Part shown: piece by piece, positions 5,834 to 11,846 of the stretch | How positions within the stretch are numbered: the stretch's first letter is position 1 | Layout: the number at the start of each line of letters is the position of its first letter | Source of the DNA: Desulfobacca acetoxidans | Lineage (GTDB): Bacteria > Desulfobacterota > Desulfobaccia > Desulfobaccales > 0-14-0-80-60-11 | Direction of reading: 5' to 3' | Assembly (NCBI GenBank): GCA_020723225.1 | Contig: DYJG01000017.1 | Span: forward strand, 1 to 13,536 | DNA length: 13,536 nt | Notes under the pieces: model-generated | The model's database searches: none | Told to the model about the DNA's origin: nothing | Seen by the model: the letters and a program-made list of their open reading frames with translations, nothing else | Position numbers and translations under genes: made by a program

Positions 5834-7393
5834 TTAAAGCAAAGGAAAAGAAACCTCAATCCACAATCCGCCGCCGGGGGCGTTCCTGGCCTTGATCTCC
5901 CCATCCAGGGCCTCGACCAGGCTTTTGCAGATGGCCAGGCCCAAGCCGCTGCCCCCTTCCCGGCGGCTCCTGGACCGGTCCACTCGGTAAAGCCGGTCGA
6001 AGAGCCGGTCCAATGAATCTTCCGGCACTCCCGGGCCGGAATCCAGAAAATTTTGTGAAACCCTGCCATCCCGGATTTCCTGCCTAATCTGTAAAATTCC
6101 CGGACTGGCGGCATAGCGCCAGGTGTTTTCCAGGATATTTCCGAAGATCTGTTTTAACCGGTCCGCGTCTCCCGCGATCAGCAGCCGGTCTTGTCCTAAG
6201 GCCGGTTCTTCTTGAATGGCGATGCCTTTGGCGGCAAACCTGGTGCGGAACCCCTTCAAGGTCTCCAGCAAGACCCGGGCCGGATTGACCGGTTCCCGGC
6301 GCATGGAGAGCATCCCGGCGTCGGCCAGGGAGATGTCATGGAGGTCGCTGACTATTTTGTTGAGATGGAGGATTTCTCCATGCAGCGAATCCAGGGTCTC
6401 CCGGCCCGGGGCCCGGATACCGTCCTGCAGCGCCTCGATTTCCGCCCGCAGAATGGCTAAAGGTGTTCGCAATTCATGGGAAATATCCGAAATCCATTGT
6501 TGGCGAAGCTGCTCATATTTTTCGATGGCCTGGGCCATGCGGTTGAAATCCGCGGCGAGCTGCCCAAGTTCATCATTGGCGGCCACGTCGATCCTGGTGT
6601 CAAACCGCCGGGACGACAGGGCCCTGGTTCCGGCCATCAGCTTGTTGATGGGAGCCAGGAGATGTCTGGAGAGAAATACTGAAACCACCACAGCCAGCAA
6701 TAAGACGCCGGCGCCCACCAGATAGAAGGCCCGGGTCTGCCGCCGGGCAAATTCCACGTCCAGGGGGTGTGACAAGTCTTCAAGTTTAGGAATCCCCAGC
6801 CATCCCACAATTTGTCCGTCCACCCGGATGGCCTTGAGAAGATGGTCCCGGGCAGTGCGGGCCGGTCCCACCAGGGGCTGTTGGTCGGCGTCGAACAAGG
6901 AGATCCTGGGACCAGGGTTAAAAGGATCGTGCCCCGGCGGGGGGGGTGGAGGCGGCATGGACTCCGGGCCCCAGGGAGGAGGCGGAGGCGGAGGCGGAAA
7001 GCCCGGCGGCTCCGGCCAGCAGAATCCTGGGGGTCCGGGCGGCGGCCCGGGCGGCGGCCCGGACGGAAAAAGACCCATCCGGGAAGGACGGGGCCGCATG
7101 AGATAATGCCAGCGGGGGAAATTATTTCTTAAACGGTCCCATCCTTGATCCCGCTGATATTCCGCAGCCAGTTCCTCCACCAGGTCATCAAGCCTCTCCA
7201 TCTCCATCCGGTTCACGTACTCCGCGAAGTTTTGGGAGCCGTAATATTGCATGGCGCCCACCAGGATGACCACAATCATCAAGCTCGTCGCCAGGAAGAC
7301 GGCAAAAAGTTTATATGAGAGTTTCAGGTTCAAACGTTGTCCCGCCGGATTAAAGGGTTGGGTGAATCGCTCTTTCTTCGGAATATTCCGCAA
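5834..7393 (-). CDS. BaeS-like sensor histidine kinase with polyproline periplasmic insert
   Basis: This 519-residue kinase has membrane helix 1 (about 29-48), a periplasmic sensor (50-220), helix 2 (about 222-242), HAMP (about 243-295), a HisKA domain with H306 in SHELRTPLA, and an ATPase domain with N419/N423, DSGPGVP (451-457) and GSGLGLAI (481-488). All catalytic boxes are present. The sensor contains a proline-rich insert at 110-162, with 31 prolines in 53 residues including runs of eight and seven. The chosen start is a TTG without a clear Shine-Dalgarno. A second TTG at residue 21 is a real alternative, because the first 20 residues are not family-like. It is first in an operon with the BaeR-like regulator, which it should phosphorylate. 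The signal is unknown; envelope stress is inferred from the Bae resemblance. Confidence 0.93.
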   Translation of the reverse strand: MRNIPKKERFTQPFNPAGQRLNLKLSYKLFAVFLATSLMIVVILVGAMQYYGSQNFAEYVNRMEMERLDDLVEELAAEYQRDQGWDRLRNNFPRWHYLMRPRPSRMGLFPSGPPPGPPPGPPGFCWPEPPGFPPPPPPPPWGPESMPPPPPPPGHDPFNPGPRISLFDADQQPLVGPARTARDHLLKAIRVDGQIVGWLGIPKLEDLSHPLDVEFARRQTRAFYLVGAGVLLLAVVVSVFLSRHLLAPINKLMAGTRALSSRRFDTRIDVAANDELGQLAADFNRMAQAIEKYEQLRQQWISDISHELRTPLAILRAEIEALQDGIRAPGRETLDSLHGEILHLNKIVSDLHDISLADAGMLSMRREPVNPARVLLETLKGFRTRFAAKGIAIQEEPALGQDRLLIAGDADRLKQIFGNILENTWRYAASPGILQIRQEIRDGRVSQNFLDSGPGVPEDSLDRLFDRLYRVDRSRSRREGGSGLGLAICKSLVEALDGEIKARNAPGGGLWIEVSFPLL

Positions 7394-7450
7394 TTATATT
7401 TTAATGGATTCCCTGCCCGTTAGTCATCATTCCTCAAATTCATCACATCA

Positions 7451-7462
7451 TTTCTCCATAAT
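7451..7462. promoter_or_regulatory. Possible BaeR box upstream of the kinase operon
   Basis: TTTCTCCATAAT matches positions 3-14 of the E. coli BaeR consensus TTTTTCTCCATDATTGGC as I remember it, 12 bases in a row. It lies about 58 bp upstream of the assigned kinase start, where an autoregulatory site would be expected. The outer consensus positions do not match. Confidence 0.45.
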
Positions 7463-7471
7463 ATCTTCACA

Positions 7472-7492
7472 ATTTGTTGGTAAACAACAAAT
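7472..7492. promoter_or_regulatory. Inverted repeat upstream of the kinase operon
   Basis: The perfect 8-bp arms ATTTGTTG and CAACAAAT are separated by GTAAA, about 79 bp upstream of the kinase start and 10 bp from the putative BaeR box. It may be an operator for the leftward operon. It lacks a GC stem and U tract, so it is not a terminator. Confidence 0.4.
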
Positions 7493-7512
7493 GCAAGGCT
7501 GTTTGGGCCTGA

Positions 7513-8019
7513 AGAATTTTTATCCAGACTAAAGGAGGAACAGTGGCCCGTAATCCGGGAAATGGGACAAAATTCTGGGTCTACCTTCCCCGGCCGGATT
7601 CCGTCATCAGTCCGCAGATGCAAACGACGGCCCGGCCCGAGCCCGCGAAAGAGCGCATTCTTTTTGTGGATGACGATCCTGTGCTCGCGGTGATCGGACG
7701 ATAGCTGCTGGAACAACTGGGCTATGAGGTTACCGCGTTGACCAGCAGCCTGAAGGCCCTGGAGGTTTTCCGCCGCGACCCGGAAAAATTTGATGTGGTC
7801 ATCACCGACCAGGCCATGCCCCTGTTTTCGGGGCTGAAACTGGCGGCGGAATTGATGAAGGTCCGCCCGGAGCTGCCCGTCATTCTCTTCTCCAGCCTTG
7901 ATGGATCGGTCTCTCCTGATATCGTCCGGCAAATGGGCATCAGGGAGATCGTGAAAAAACCGGCGAATATTGAAGACCTGGCCCTGGCCATTCGCCGGGT
8001 GCTGGATTCCGGGGAGTGA
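7513..8019 (+). pseudogene. Remnant of a hybrid histidine kinase: kinase C-terminus plus receiver domain, with amber codon
   Basis: The frame is open from 7513 (after a TGA at 7510) and reads GGT, then PGNGTKFWVYLPRP, the typical end of a histidine kinase ATPase domain. A linker follows, then a receiver domain: ERILFVDDDP, the phosphoacceptor in DVVITDQAMP, and the Lys of KKP. A TAG at 7702-7704 interrupts the receiver at GR*LLEQLGY, where relatives usually have Gln or Lys, so a CAG to TAG change is likely. The rest of the receiver stays in frame to the TGA at 8019. All upstream kinase domains are missing. The AGGAGG before GTG 7543 looks like a ribosome binding site, but it also encodes the conserved Gly-Gly of the kinase tail. 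A downstream restart at 7738 would lack the acidic pocket. Most likely a dead, 5'-deleted gene. Confidence 0.8.
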
Positions 8020-8033
8020 TGCGGCCGGCGGCC

Positions 8034-8087
8034 GGGACAGGGGCGGAGCTCCCCCTTCCGCCCTTGATTTCCTTAACACCCTGTCCC
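8034..8087 (+). other. Nested hairpin between the receiver remnant and the small secreted-protein gene
   Basis: The outer arms GGGACAGGG (8034-8042) and CCCTGTCCC (8079-8087) are perfectly complementary over 9 bp. Inside, GGGCGGA (8041-8047) pairs with TCCGCCC (8057-8063), sharing two bases with the outer arm. It lies 15 bp after the receiver stop and 55 bp before the next start codon. No U tract follows, so a simple intrinsic terminator is not supported; an RNA leader structure or a repeat is possible. Confidence 0.5.
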
Positions 8088-8142
8088 TGATGACGGAGGC
8101 AATGGAAGGGGCGGGTAAATTCCTTCAAAAAAAGGAGGTTGC

Positions 8143-8403
8143 ATGAAGATTCGTCACGTATTAATCCTGGTGGTATTGTTCCTGGCCATCGCCGGAGTGG
8201 TGCGCGGGGTCGCCCAACAGACCGCGTCTTCCCTGCCGCCGCCCCCCCATATGGGCTTTCCGCCGCCGCCGGCGTCGGTGTGCACCGACGGCAAGTACCT
8301 GTATGTGATGATGGGTCCGAGGATTTTGCAGTACTCCACCCCCGATTTAACCCTGCAAAACACGGTGGAGCTGCCCAAGCCGACACCGCCGGTCCAACAA
8401 TGA
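8143..8403 (+). CDS. Small secreted proline-rich protein with a single propeller-like blade
   Basis: This 86-residue protein follows an excellent ribosome binding site (AAAGGAGG, 5 bases before ATG). Residues 1-24 are a Sec signal peptide, with likely cleavage around GVAQ. The mature part of about 62 residues begins with a proline-rich segment (SSLPPPPHMGFPPPP) and continues with DGKYLYVMMGPRILQYSTPDL and a Val-Glu-Leu-Pro end. This pattern resembles one blade of a beta-propeller (DGKYLYV..G..L..ydt.tL..v..velp). I do not recognise a named family. It has one cysteine, so no internal disulfide is possible. Its proline richness echoes the nearby sensor kinase. It ends about 110 bp before a strong terminator. 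Confidence 0.75.
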   Translation: MKIRHVLILVVLFLAIAGVVRGVAQQTASSLPPPPHMGFPPPPASVCTDGKYLYVMMGPRILQYSTPDLTLQNTVELPKPTPPVQQ

Positions 8404-8513
8404 GCAACCCGTTAAAGACAGACCCCTGATTGGAACGGGAGAAGTAGGTTATCTCGAAAAGAGCCCGGCGTCGAACCGGGCCGGAACAGGGAAGGCTTAA
8501 TCCCCAAAACCGC

Positions 8514-8547
8514 AGAGGGCCGGAAATATCCGGCCCTCTCGCATTTT
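8514..8547. terminator. Strong hairpin terminator, probably bidirectional
   Basis: AGAGGGCCGG (8514-8523) pairs perfectly with CCGGCCCTCT (8530-8539) around a 6-base loop. On the plus strand CGCATTTT follows; on the minus strand GCGGTTTTGGGG follows. It lies between the rightward secreted-protein gene and the leftward zinc-ribbon gene and suits both. Confidence 0.8.
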
Positions 8548-8761
8548 AAAAAAGCATGTCAATGAAGTGGCTGTGGTATTCCTTCAGTTCCTTATGGCAT
8601 TCACCGCAGAAGAGGCGCACCTCCCCCTGGATCTCCGAGTCGTCGCTCACCGCAGAAAAGCTGCCGTCCTCATTCTGCAGGTAGAAAGTGGTGATGGTGA
8701 CCCCTTCGGCAACTTCGTAGAAATCGGCGTCGTTGCCGCAATAAGGACAGGAAATCTTCAT
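8546..8761 (-). CDS. Small zinc-ribbon protein
   Basis: This 71-residue protein has two CxxC knuckles, C5-x2-C8 (CPYC) and C52-x2-C55 (CGEC), separated by 43 residues, as expected for a zinc ribbon. There is no signal peptide, so it is cytoplasmic. The middle is acidic. I do not know a function; it could be a small protein-interaction or redox zinc module. Its ATG overlaps the TGA of the upstream TPR lipoprotein gene (ATGA at 8758-8761), so it is translated as the last gene of that leftward unit. Confidence 0.78.
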   Translation of the reverse strand: MKISCPYCGNDADFYEVAEGVTITTFYLQNEDGSFSAVSDDSEIQGEVRLFCGECHKELKEYHSHFIDMLF

Positions 8762-9348
8762 TTCCCCTGCCCCTGCTTGTTGGCCGGCTGGATCTCCTGG
8801 CGGTAGGCGGGGTTGCCGGGGGCCAGTTTCCGGGCCATCTCCATTTCAATGGAGGCCCGTTTGAATTGCTGCTTGGCCTGGGTCTTCTTCCCTTGTTTCT
8901 GATAGATTTCCCCCTGCAGGGTAAAGAGCCGGGCCAGATAGAAGTGGGTCCGGGGGTCCTTGGGGTTCAGCTCGTTGGCATGCTGCAACTCCTGGCGGGC
9001 CTTCTTGTATTTGCCTTGATGGTAATGGATGATCCCCAGGTTGCGCAGCACCGCCGGCCGGTTAACCTTGTCCTCGGACTTAAAGGCCTTCAGCAACAGG
9101 ATCTCCAGGCGGGCCATGGTCGTCTGGTCGCTTAACGCGGCATTGCCATCCTGGAGCAGCCGGTCGCTGAGCCCCACCACTTCTGCGTTTCCCAGGGCCC
9201 GGCCCCGGAGGGCCTCCTCCAAAAGGATCTGGTCGGATTGGCCGGCAGACGGCGCCGGCGGGGGAGGCGGGGCTTCGGGCAGGGCCGCCACCTGGGCCCC
9301 TCCGCAACCGGCCAGGGTCAACACCAGCAAGAGCAACCAGAGCTTCAT
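8758..9348 (-). CDS. TPR-containing lipoprotein
   Basis: From the ATG at 9348 the protein is 196 residues. It opens with MKLWLLLLVLTLAGC, a lipoprotein signal whose lipobox LAGC puts the acylated Cys at residue 15. A proline-rich spacer follows, then helical tetratricopeptide repeats in the C-terminal half (one begins at NLGIIHYHQGKYKKA and ends NELNPKD, with a second helical pair after it). It is probably anchored to a membrane facing the periplasm and serves as a protein-binding scaffold. An upstream ATG at 9402 has a better ribosome binding site (GGAG, 8 bases before) and would give a 33-residue signal region, so either start is possible. It lies downstream of speD and overlaps the zinc-ribbon gene. 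Confidence 0.85.
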   Translation of the reverse strand: MKLWLLLLVLTLAGCGGAQVAALPEAPPPPPAPSAGQSDQILLEEALRGRALGNAEVVGLSDRLLQDGNAALSDQTTMARLEILLLKAFKSEDKVNRPAVLRNLGIIHYHQGKYKKARQELQHANELNPKDPRTHFYLARLFTLQGEIYQKQGKKTQAKQQFKRASIEMEMARKLAPGNPAYRQEIQPANKQGQGK

Positions 9349-9454
9349 TTTTACCACGCGCAACCATCCTCGCTTCAGGGAGATCAAAACATTATTATCC
9401 ATCCCCCGGAGCTCCGTCAACCCTTTTGACCGCTGGGGCGGACCCCGTTAGCTG

Positions 9455-9841
9455 CTATTCCCGGAAATATTGGAAGCCCTTGCGCACCACCTGGCGGCTG
9501 ACGCGGGCGGGACGCAAACGCTGGAGAAACTGGTCGGCCAGGGAATCGGCCTGGTTCTGGTCGCCGCAAGTGAATATGTCCAGGACCAGATAGCCGTATT
9601 CCGGCCAGGTATGGAGGGAAATATGGGATTGGGCCAGGAGGGTAAAGCCGGTCACCCCTTGGGGGTCGAACTGATGGAACCGGGAACCCAGGTTGGTTAA
9701 GCCTGCTTTTTTTACCGCGGTCTTGACCAGGAGATGGAGAAATTTGCGGGAATTAATCTTTTCCGAATCGCAGCCGAAAAGCTCCATCATCAGATGATAG
9801 CCGTCCGGCCGCGGGTTCTGGACCAAGAGCTCCCGTTTCAT
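9455..9841 (-). CDS. speD: S-adenosylmethionine decarboxylase, class 1B (pyruvoyl-dependent)
   Basis: This 128-residue proenzyme matches small bacterial SpeD, which self-cleaves to make a pyruvoyl group and decarboxylates AdoMet for spermidine synthesis. The core QSHISLHTWPEYGY (71-84) and FTCG (90-93) are clear. With an offset of 9 from Thermotoga SpeD, S72 is the pyruvoyl precursor, H77 and C92 are the processing and catalytic residues, and T64 replaces the processing serine. The residue before the cleaved serine is Gln71 where most SpeDs have Glu, which is unusual. A strong AAGGAGG precedes the ATG. No speE lies nearby. It heads a leftward group with the TPR lipoprotein and zinc-ribbon genes. 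Confidence 0.93.
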   Translation of the reverse strand: MKRELLVQNPRPDGYHLMMELFGCDSEKINSRKFLHLLVKTAVKKAGLTNLGSRFHQFDPQGVTGFTLLAQSHISLHTWPEYGYLVLDIFTCGDQNQADSLADQFLQRLRPARVSRQVVRKGFQYFRE

Positions 9842-9879
9842 GGGCGACCCCTCCTTGGATGGGCAAATTTGGCGGAATC

Positions 9880-9895
9880 AGGGAGTCGCCTCCCT
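9880..9895 (-). promoter_or_regulatory. Hairpin in the speD leader
   Basis: AGGGAG and CTCCCT arms flank a 4-base loop. It lies about 40 bases upstream of the speD ATG, inside the leader predicted from the promoter at 9942-9970. It may tune expression or mRNA stability; no riboswitch class is recognised. Confidence 0.35.
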
Positions 9896-9941
9896 AAGTC
9901 ATGCCACCCCCCTGGATAGCGGAAATAATTACATCTAACGA

Positions 9942-9970
9942 CTTCTAAAAGAAAATCTGATAATTGTCAA
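9942..9970 (-). promoter_or_regulatory. Sigma-70 type promoter for speD
   Basis: On the minus strand a perfect -35 TTGACA (9970-9965) is followed by 17 bp and a -10 TAGAAG (9947-9942, four of six consensus bases). Transcription would start near 9935, giving a leader of about 94 bases. Confidence 0.6.
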
Positions 9971-10018
9971 ACAAAATCCCGGCGGCCTCAGCCCGGACCC
10001 TCGGGTTTCGGCTTTTAT

Positions 10019-10333
10019 TTAAGCAGGAGTGTGTTGCTCTTTTTTGCGGGTGTGAGCTTTCATGAAGGTTCGCAGGATAGCGTTGATCCTCGTCTGATAA
10101 CCGGGCTGCTGCCGGAACCATGCGAGCAGATCAGCGTCAAGCCTGATCGTTATGACTTCCTTGCGCTGTGGCATTACTACTTGTGCGTCCTGCCAGAACT
10201 CCTCGTCCGTAGGATGTGCGTCTGGATCGGCTTCAACCGCGGCATGCACGGCGGCATCGCTCATGCTGCGCAGCTTATCCCAGTCCGTGCCAAGCTTATC
10301 CTTCGATTTTTTGCCAGTAGCTGCGTTTTTCAT
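10019..10333 (-). CDS. brnA: BrnA antitoxin
   Basis: From the ATG at 10333 the protein is 104 residues. The family core is clear: TDEEFWQDAQVVMPQRKEV, then TIRLDADLLAWFRQQ and GYQTRINAILRTF, a ribbon-helix-helix DNA-binding fold that dimerises, neutralises BrnT and represses its own operon. The start at 10333 is chosen for its GGAGG ribosome site 10 bases upstream. An upstream in-frame ATG at 10378 would overlap brnT much more. Even so the gene overlaps the end of brnT by 38 bp, which suggests coupled translation. Lower GC than the neighbours suggests horizontal transfer. Confidence 0.92.
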   Translation of the reverse strand: MKNAATGKKSKDKLGTDWDKLRSMSDAAVHAAVEADPDAHPTDEEFWQDAQVVMPQRKEVITIRLDADLLAWFRQQPGYQTRINAILRTFMKAHTRKKEQHTPA

Positions 10334-10574
10334 GAGGTTCGGACCTCCAGGCGGAGATAATGCGTATTTCATCATCATTTCTATAGGTATAAATCACTGT
10401 GATTTCCATGCCGTTTACCAGGCCAATGGCATAGATTCGGATTTCCCCATAATCGAAACGATCGTCAATCCGCTCAACCGTTGGCCCCTCAAAAATCCGC
10501 TTTGCATCTTCGAACGCAATACCATGGGTTTGGATGTTATAGCGGTTCTTTTCTTTATCCCAAGTATATCGCAT
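10296..10574 (-). CDS. brnT: BrnT ribonuclease toxin
   Basis: This 92-residue protein opens with the family pattern WDKEKNRYNIQTHGIAFEDA (5-24) and ends with the typical ISAWRSEPHEKRSYW. BrnT is a RelE-like ribonuclease that stops translation when BrnA is lost. The usual Lys in the KHG motif is Thr here (T16-H17-G18), a small deviation. The order toxin then antitoxin is standard for this family. No Shine-Dalgarno precedes the ATG, and the site is filled by an AT-rich palindrome. Confidence 0.92.
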   Translation of the reverse strand: MRYTWDKEKNRYNIQTHGIAFEDAKRIFEGPTVERIDDRFDYGEIRIYAIGLVNGMEITVIYTYRNDDEIRIISAWRSEPHEKRSYWQKIEG

Positions 10575-10580
10575 TATGGG

Positions 10581-10599
10581 TATTTACACAATGTAAATA
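10581..10599. promoter_or_regulatory. Palindrome at the brnTA promoter, likely BrnA operator
   Basis: TATTTACA and TGTAAATA are perfect 8-bp arms around CAA, starting 7 bp upstream of the brnT ATG. BrnA proteins are known to repress their own operon through palindromic sites, so this is the obvious candidate. Confidence 0.6.
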
Positions 10600-10703
10600 T
10601 TATTCAACAATAATTTCTTTTTCCTGCTGCCTTTTTTCCCGGGCGCTTTTGAATATGGATAAGATATTTTATTTTGTCCAGTTTTTTAAGAAGGATCCCA
10701 TCC

Positions 10704-10745
10704 TTGACAGAGCCCCCTCCCTGGGTAACAATTGATTAATCAATT
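10704..10745 (+). promoter_or_regulatory. hemB promoter with overlapping 16-bp palindrome
   Basis: A perfect -35 TTGACA (10704-10709) is followed by 17 bp and AACAAT (10727-10732, four of six). Overlapping the -10 and extending past the start point is the perfect palindrome AATTGATTAATCAATT (10730-10745). It has TTGAT half-sites separated by 2 bases, not the 4 needed for FNR, so another dimeric regulator is more likely. Confidence 0.55.
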
Positions 10746-10786
10746 TCCACCACAACTTACCTATTTTAATAAGGAAGAAGGCAGAT

Positions 10787-11761
10787 ATGGACTCGGTATT
10801 CCGGCCCCGGCGGCTCAGAAGGTCTGAAACTTTGCGGCGTATGGTCCAGGAAACCCGGCTGCGGCGGGAGGACCTGATCTATCCAATGTTCGTAACGCCC
10901 GGCAAGGGCGTGCGCCAGGAAGTCCCCTCCATGCCCGGGGTCTTCCGCCTGTCCGTGGAAAAGCTGGCGGAAGAGGCCAAGGCCGCGGCGGACTTAGGCG
11001 TTCCCGCGGTCCTGCTCTTCGGATTGCCCCAGAAGAAGGATGAAACCGGCAGCGAAGCAGCCCACCCCAAGGGCATGGTGCAGCAGGCGGTGCGCCAGCT
11101 CAAAAAGCAGGTCCCCGGCCTGGTGGTGATCACCGACGTCTGCCTCTGCGGCTATACCAGCCACGGGCATTGCGGCCTGCTGCGGCCAAGCGGGGAGGTG
11201 GACAACGACGCCACCCTGGAGATCCTGGCCCAGGTGGCGGTGTCTCATGCCCAGGCGGGCGCGGACATCGTCGCGCCTTCGGACATGATGGACGGCCGGG
11301 TGGGGGCCATCCGGGAGGCCCTGGATGAAACGGGCCTGGAAATGACGGCCATTCTCTCTTACGCGGTGAAATACGCCTCCAGCTTCTACGGGCCTTTTAG
11401 GGACGCGGCGGAATCCGCGCCCCAGTTCGGGGACCGCCGCGCCTACCAGATGGACCCGGCCAACGCCAGGGAGGCCATCCGGGAGGCCGCCCTGGACGTG
11501 GAGGAAGGCGCGGACATCCTCATGGTCAAACCGGCCATGCCCTACCTGGACATCCTGGCCCGGATGCGGCCCGAATTCGACCTGCCCCTGGCCGCGTACC
11601 AGGTGAGCGGCGAATACGCCATGATCAAGGCCGCGGCAGGCAAAGGCTGGCTGGACGAAACCGCGGTGATGCTGGAGTCGCTGCTGTCCATTAAAAGGGC
11701 AGGGGCGGATTTGATCCTTACCTACTTCGCCAAACAGGCCGCGGACTTATTAGGGAAATAA
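10787..11761 (+). CDS. hemB: Delta-aminolevulinic acid dehydratase (porphobilinogen synthase)
   Basis: HemB condenses two 5-aminolevulinate molecules into porphobilinogen, an early step towards haem, sirohaem and cobalamin in the cytoplasm. The 324-residue length is normal. The zinc site C119, C121, C129 is present in DVCLCGYTSHGHCG, so this is the zinc-dependent type. The two Schiff-base lysines are K195 (SYAVKYASSFYGPFRDA) and K248 (MVKPAMPYLD). A ribosome site AAGG lies 5 bases before the ATG. It stands alone as a rightward unit with its own predicted promoter, and the REP/transposase unit begins about 50 bp after its stop. Confidence 0.97.
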   Translation: MDSVFRPRRLRRSETLRRMVQETRLRREDLIYPMFVTPGKGVRQEVPSMPGVFRLSVEKLAEEAKAAADLGVPAVLLFGLPQKKDETGSEAAHPKGMVQQAVRQLKKQVPGLVVITDVCLCGYTSHGHCGLLRPSGEVDNDATLEILAQVAVSHAQAGADIVAPSDMMDGRVGAIREALDETGLEMTAILSYAVKYASSFYGPFRDAAESAPQFGDRRAYQMDPANAREAIREAALDVEEGADILMVKPAMPYLDILARMRPEFDLPLAAYQVSGEYAMIKAAAGKGWLDETAVMLESLLSIKRAGADLILTYFAKQAADLLGK

Positions 11762-11809
11762 GGGGACGGCGGACCAAGAACCCAAAGGTCCCAAAAAACC
11801 AACAAGCCA

Positions 11810-11846
11810 TTGTAGCAAAGGCTTCCAGCCTGTGCAGTCTTTTCAA
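11810..11846 (+). repeat. REP copy A, overlapping the transposase start
   Basis: GTAG (11812-11815) precedes an imperfect hairpin whose right part is GGCTTCCAGCCTGTG. The last 15 bases (GTGCAGTCTTTTCAA, 11832-11846) are also the first five codons of the transposase frame. It differs from copy C at two positions, one of which changes the tetranucleotide from GTGG to GTAG. Confidence 0.8.

Noticed and set aside
7702..7704. Amber codon read as pyrrolysine
   Set aside because: Relatives have an ordinary residue (Gln or Lys) here in a helix of the receiver, and the 5' part of the gene is missing, so a mutation is simpler.
7420..8079. Open frame of 219 codons on the minus strand opposite the receiver remnant
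   Set aside because: Its peptide is what antisense reading of a receiver domain looks like and shows no domain of its own. The plus strand explains the region.
10730..10745. FNR binding site at hemB
   Set aside because: The half-sites are separated by 2 bases rather than the 4 FNR needs.
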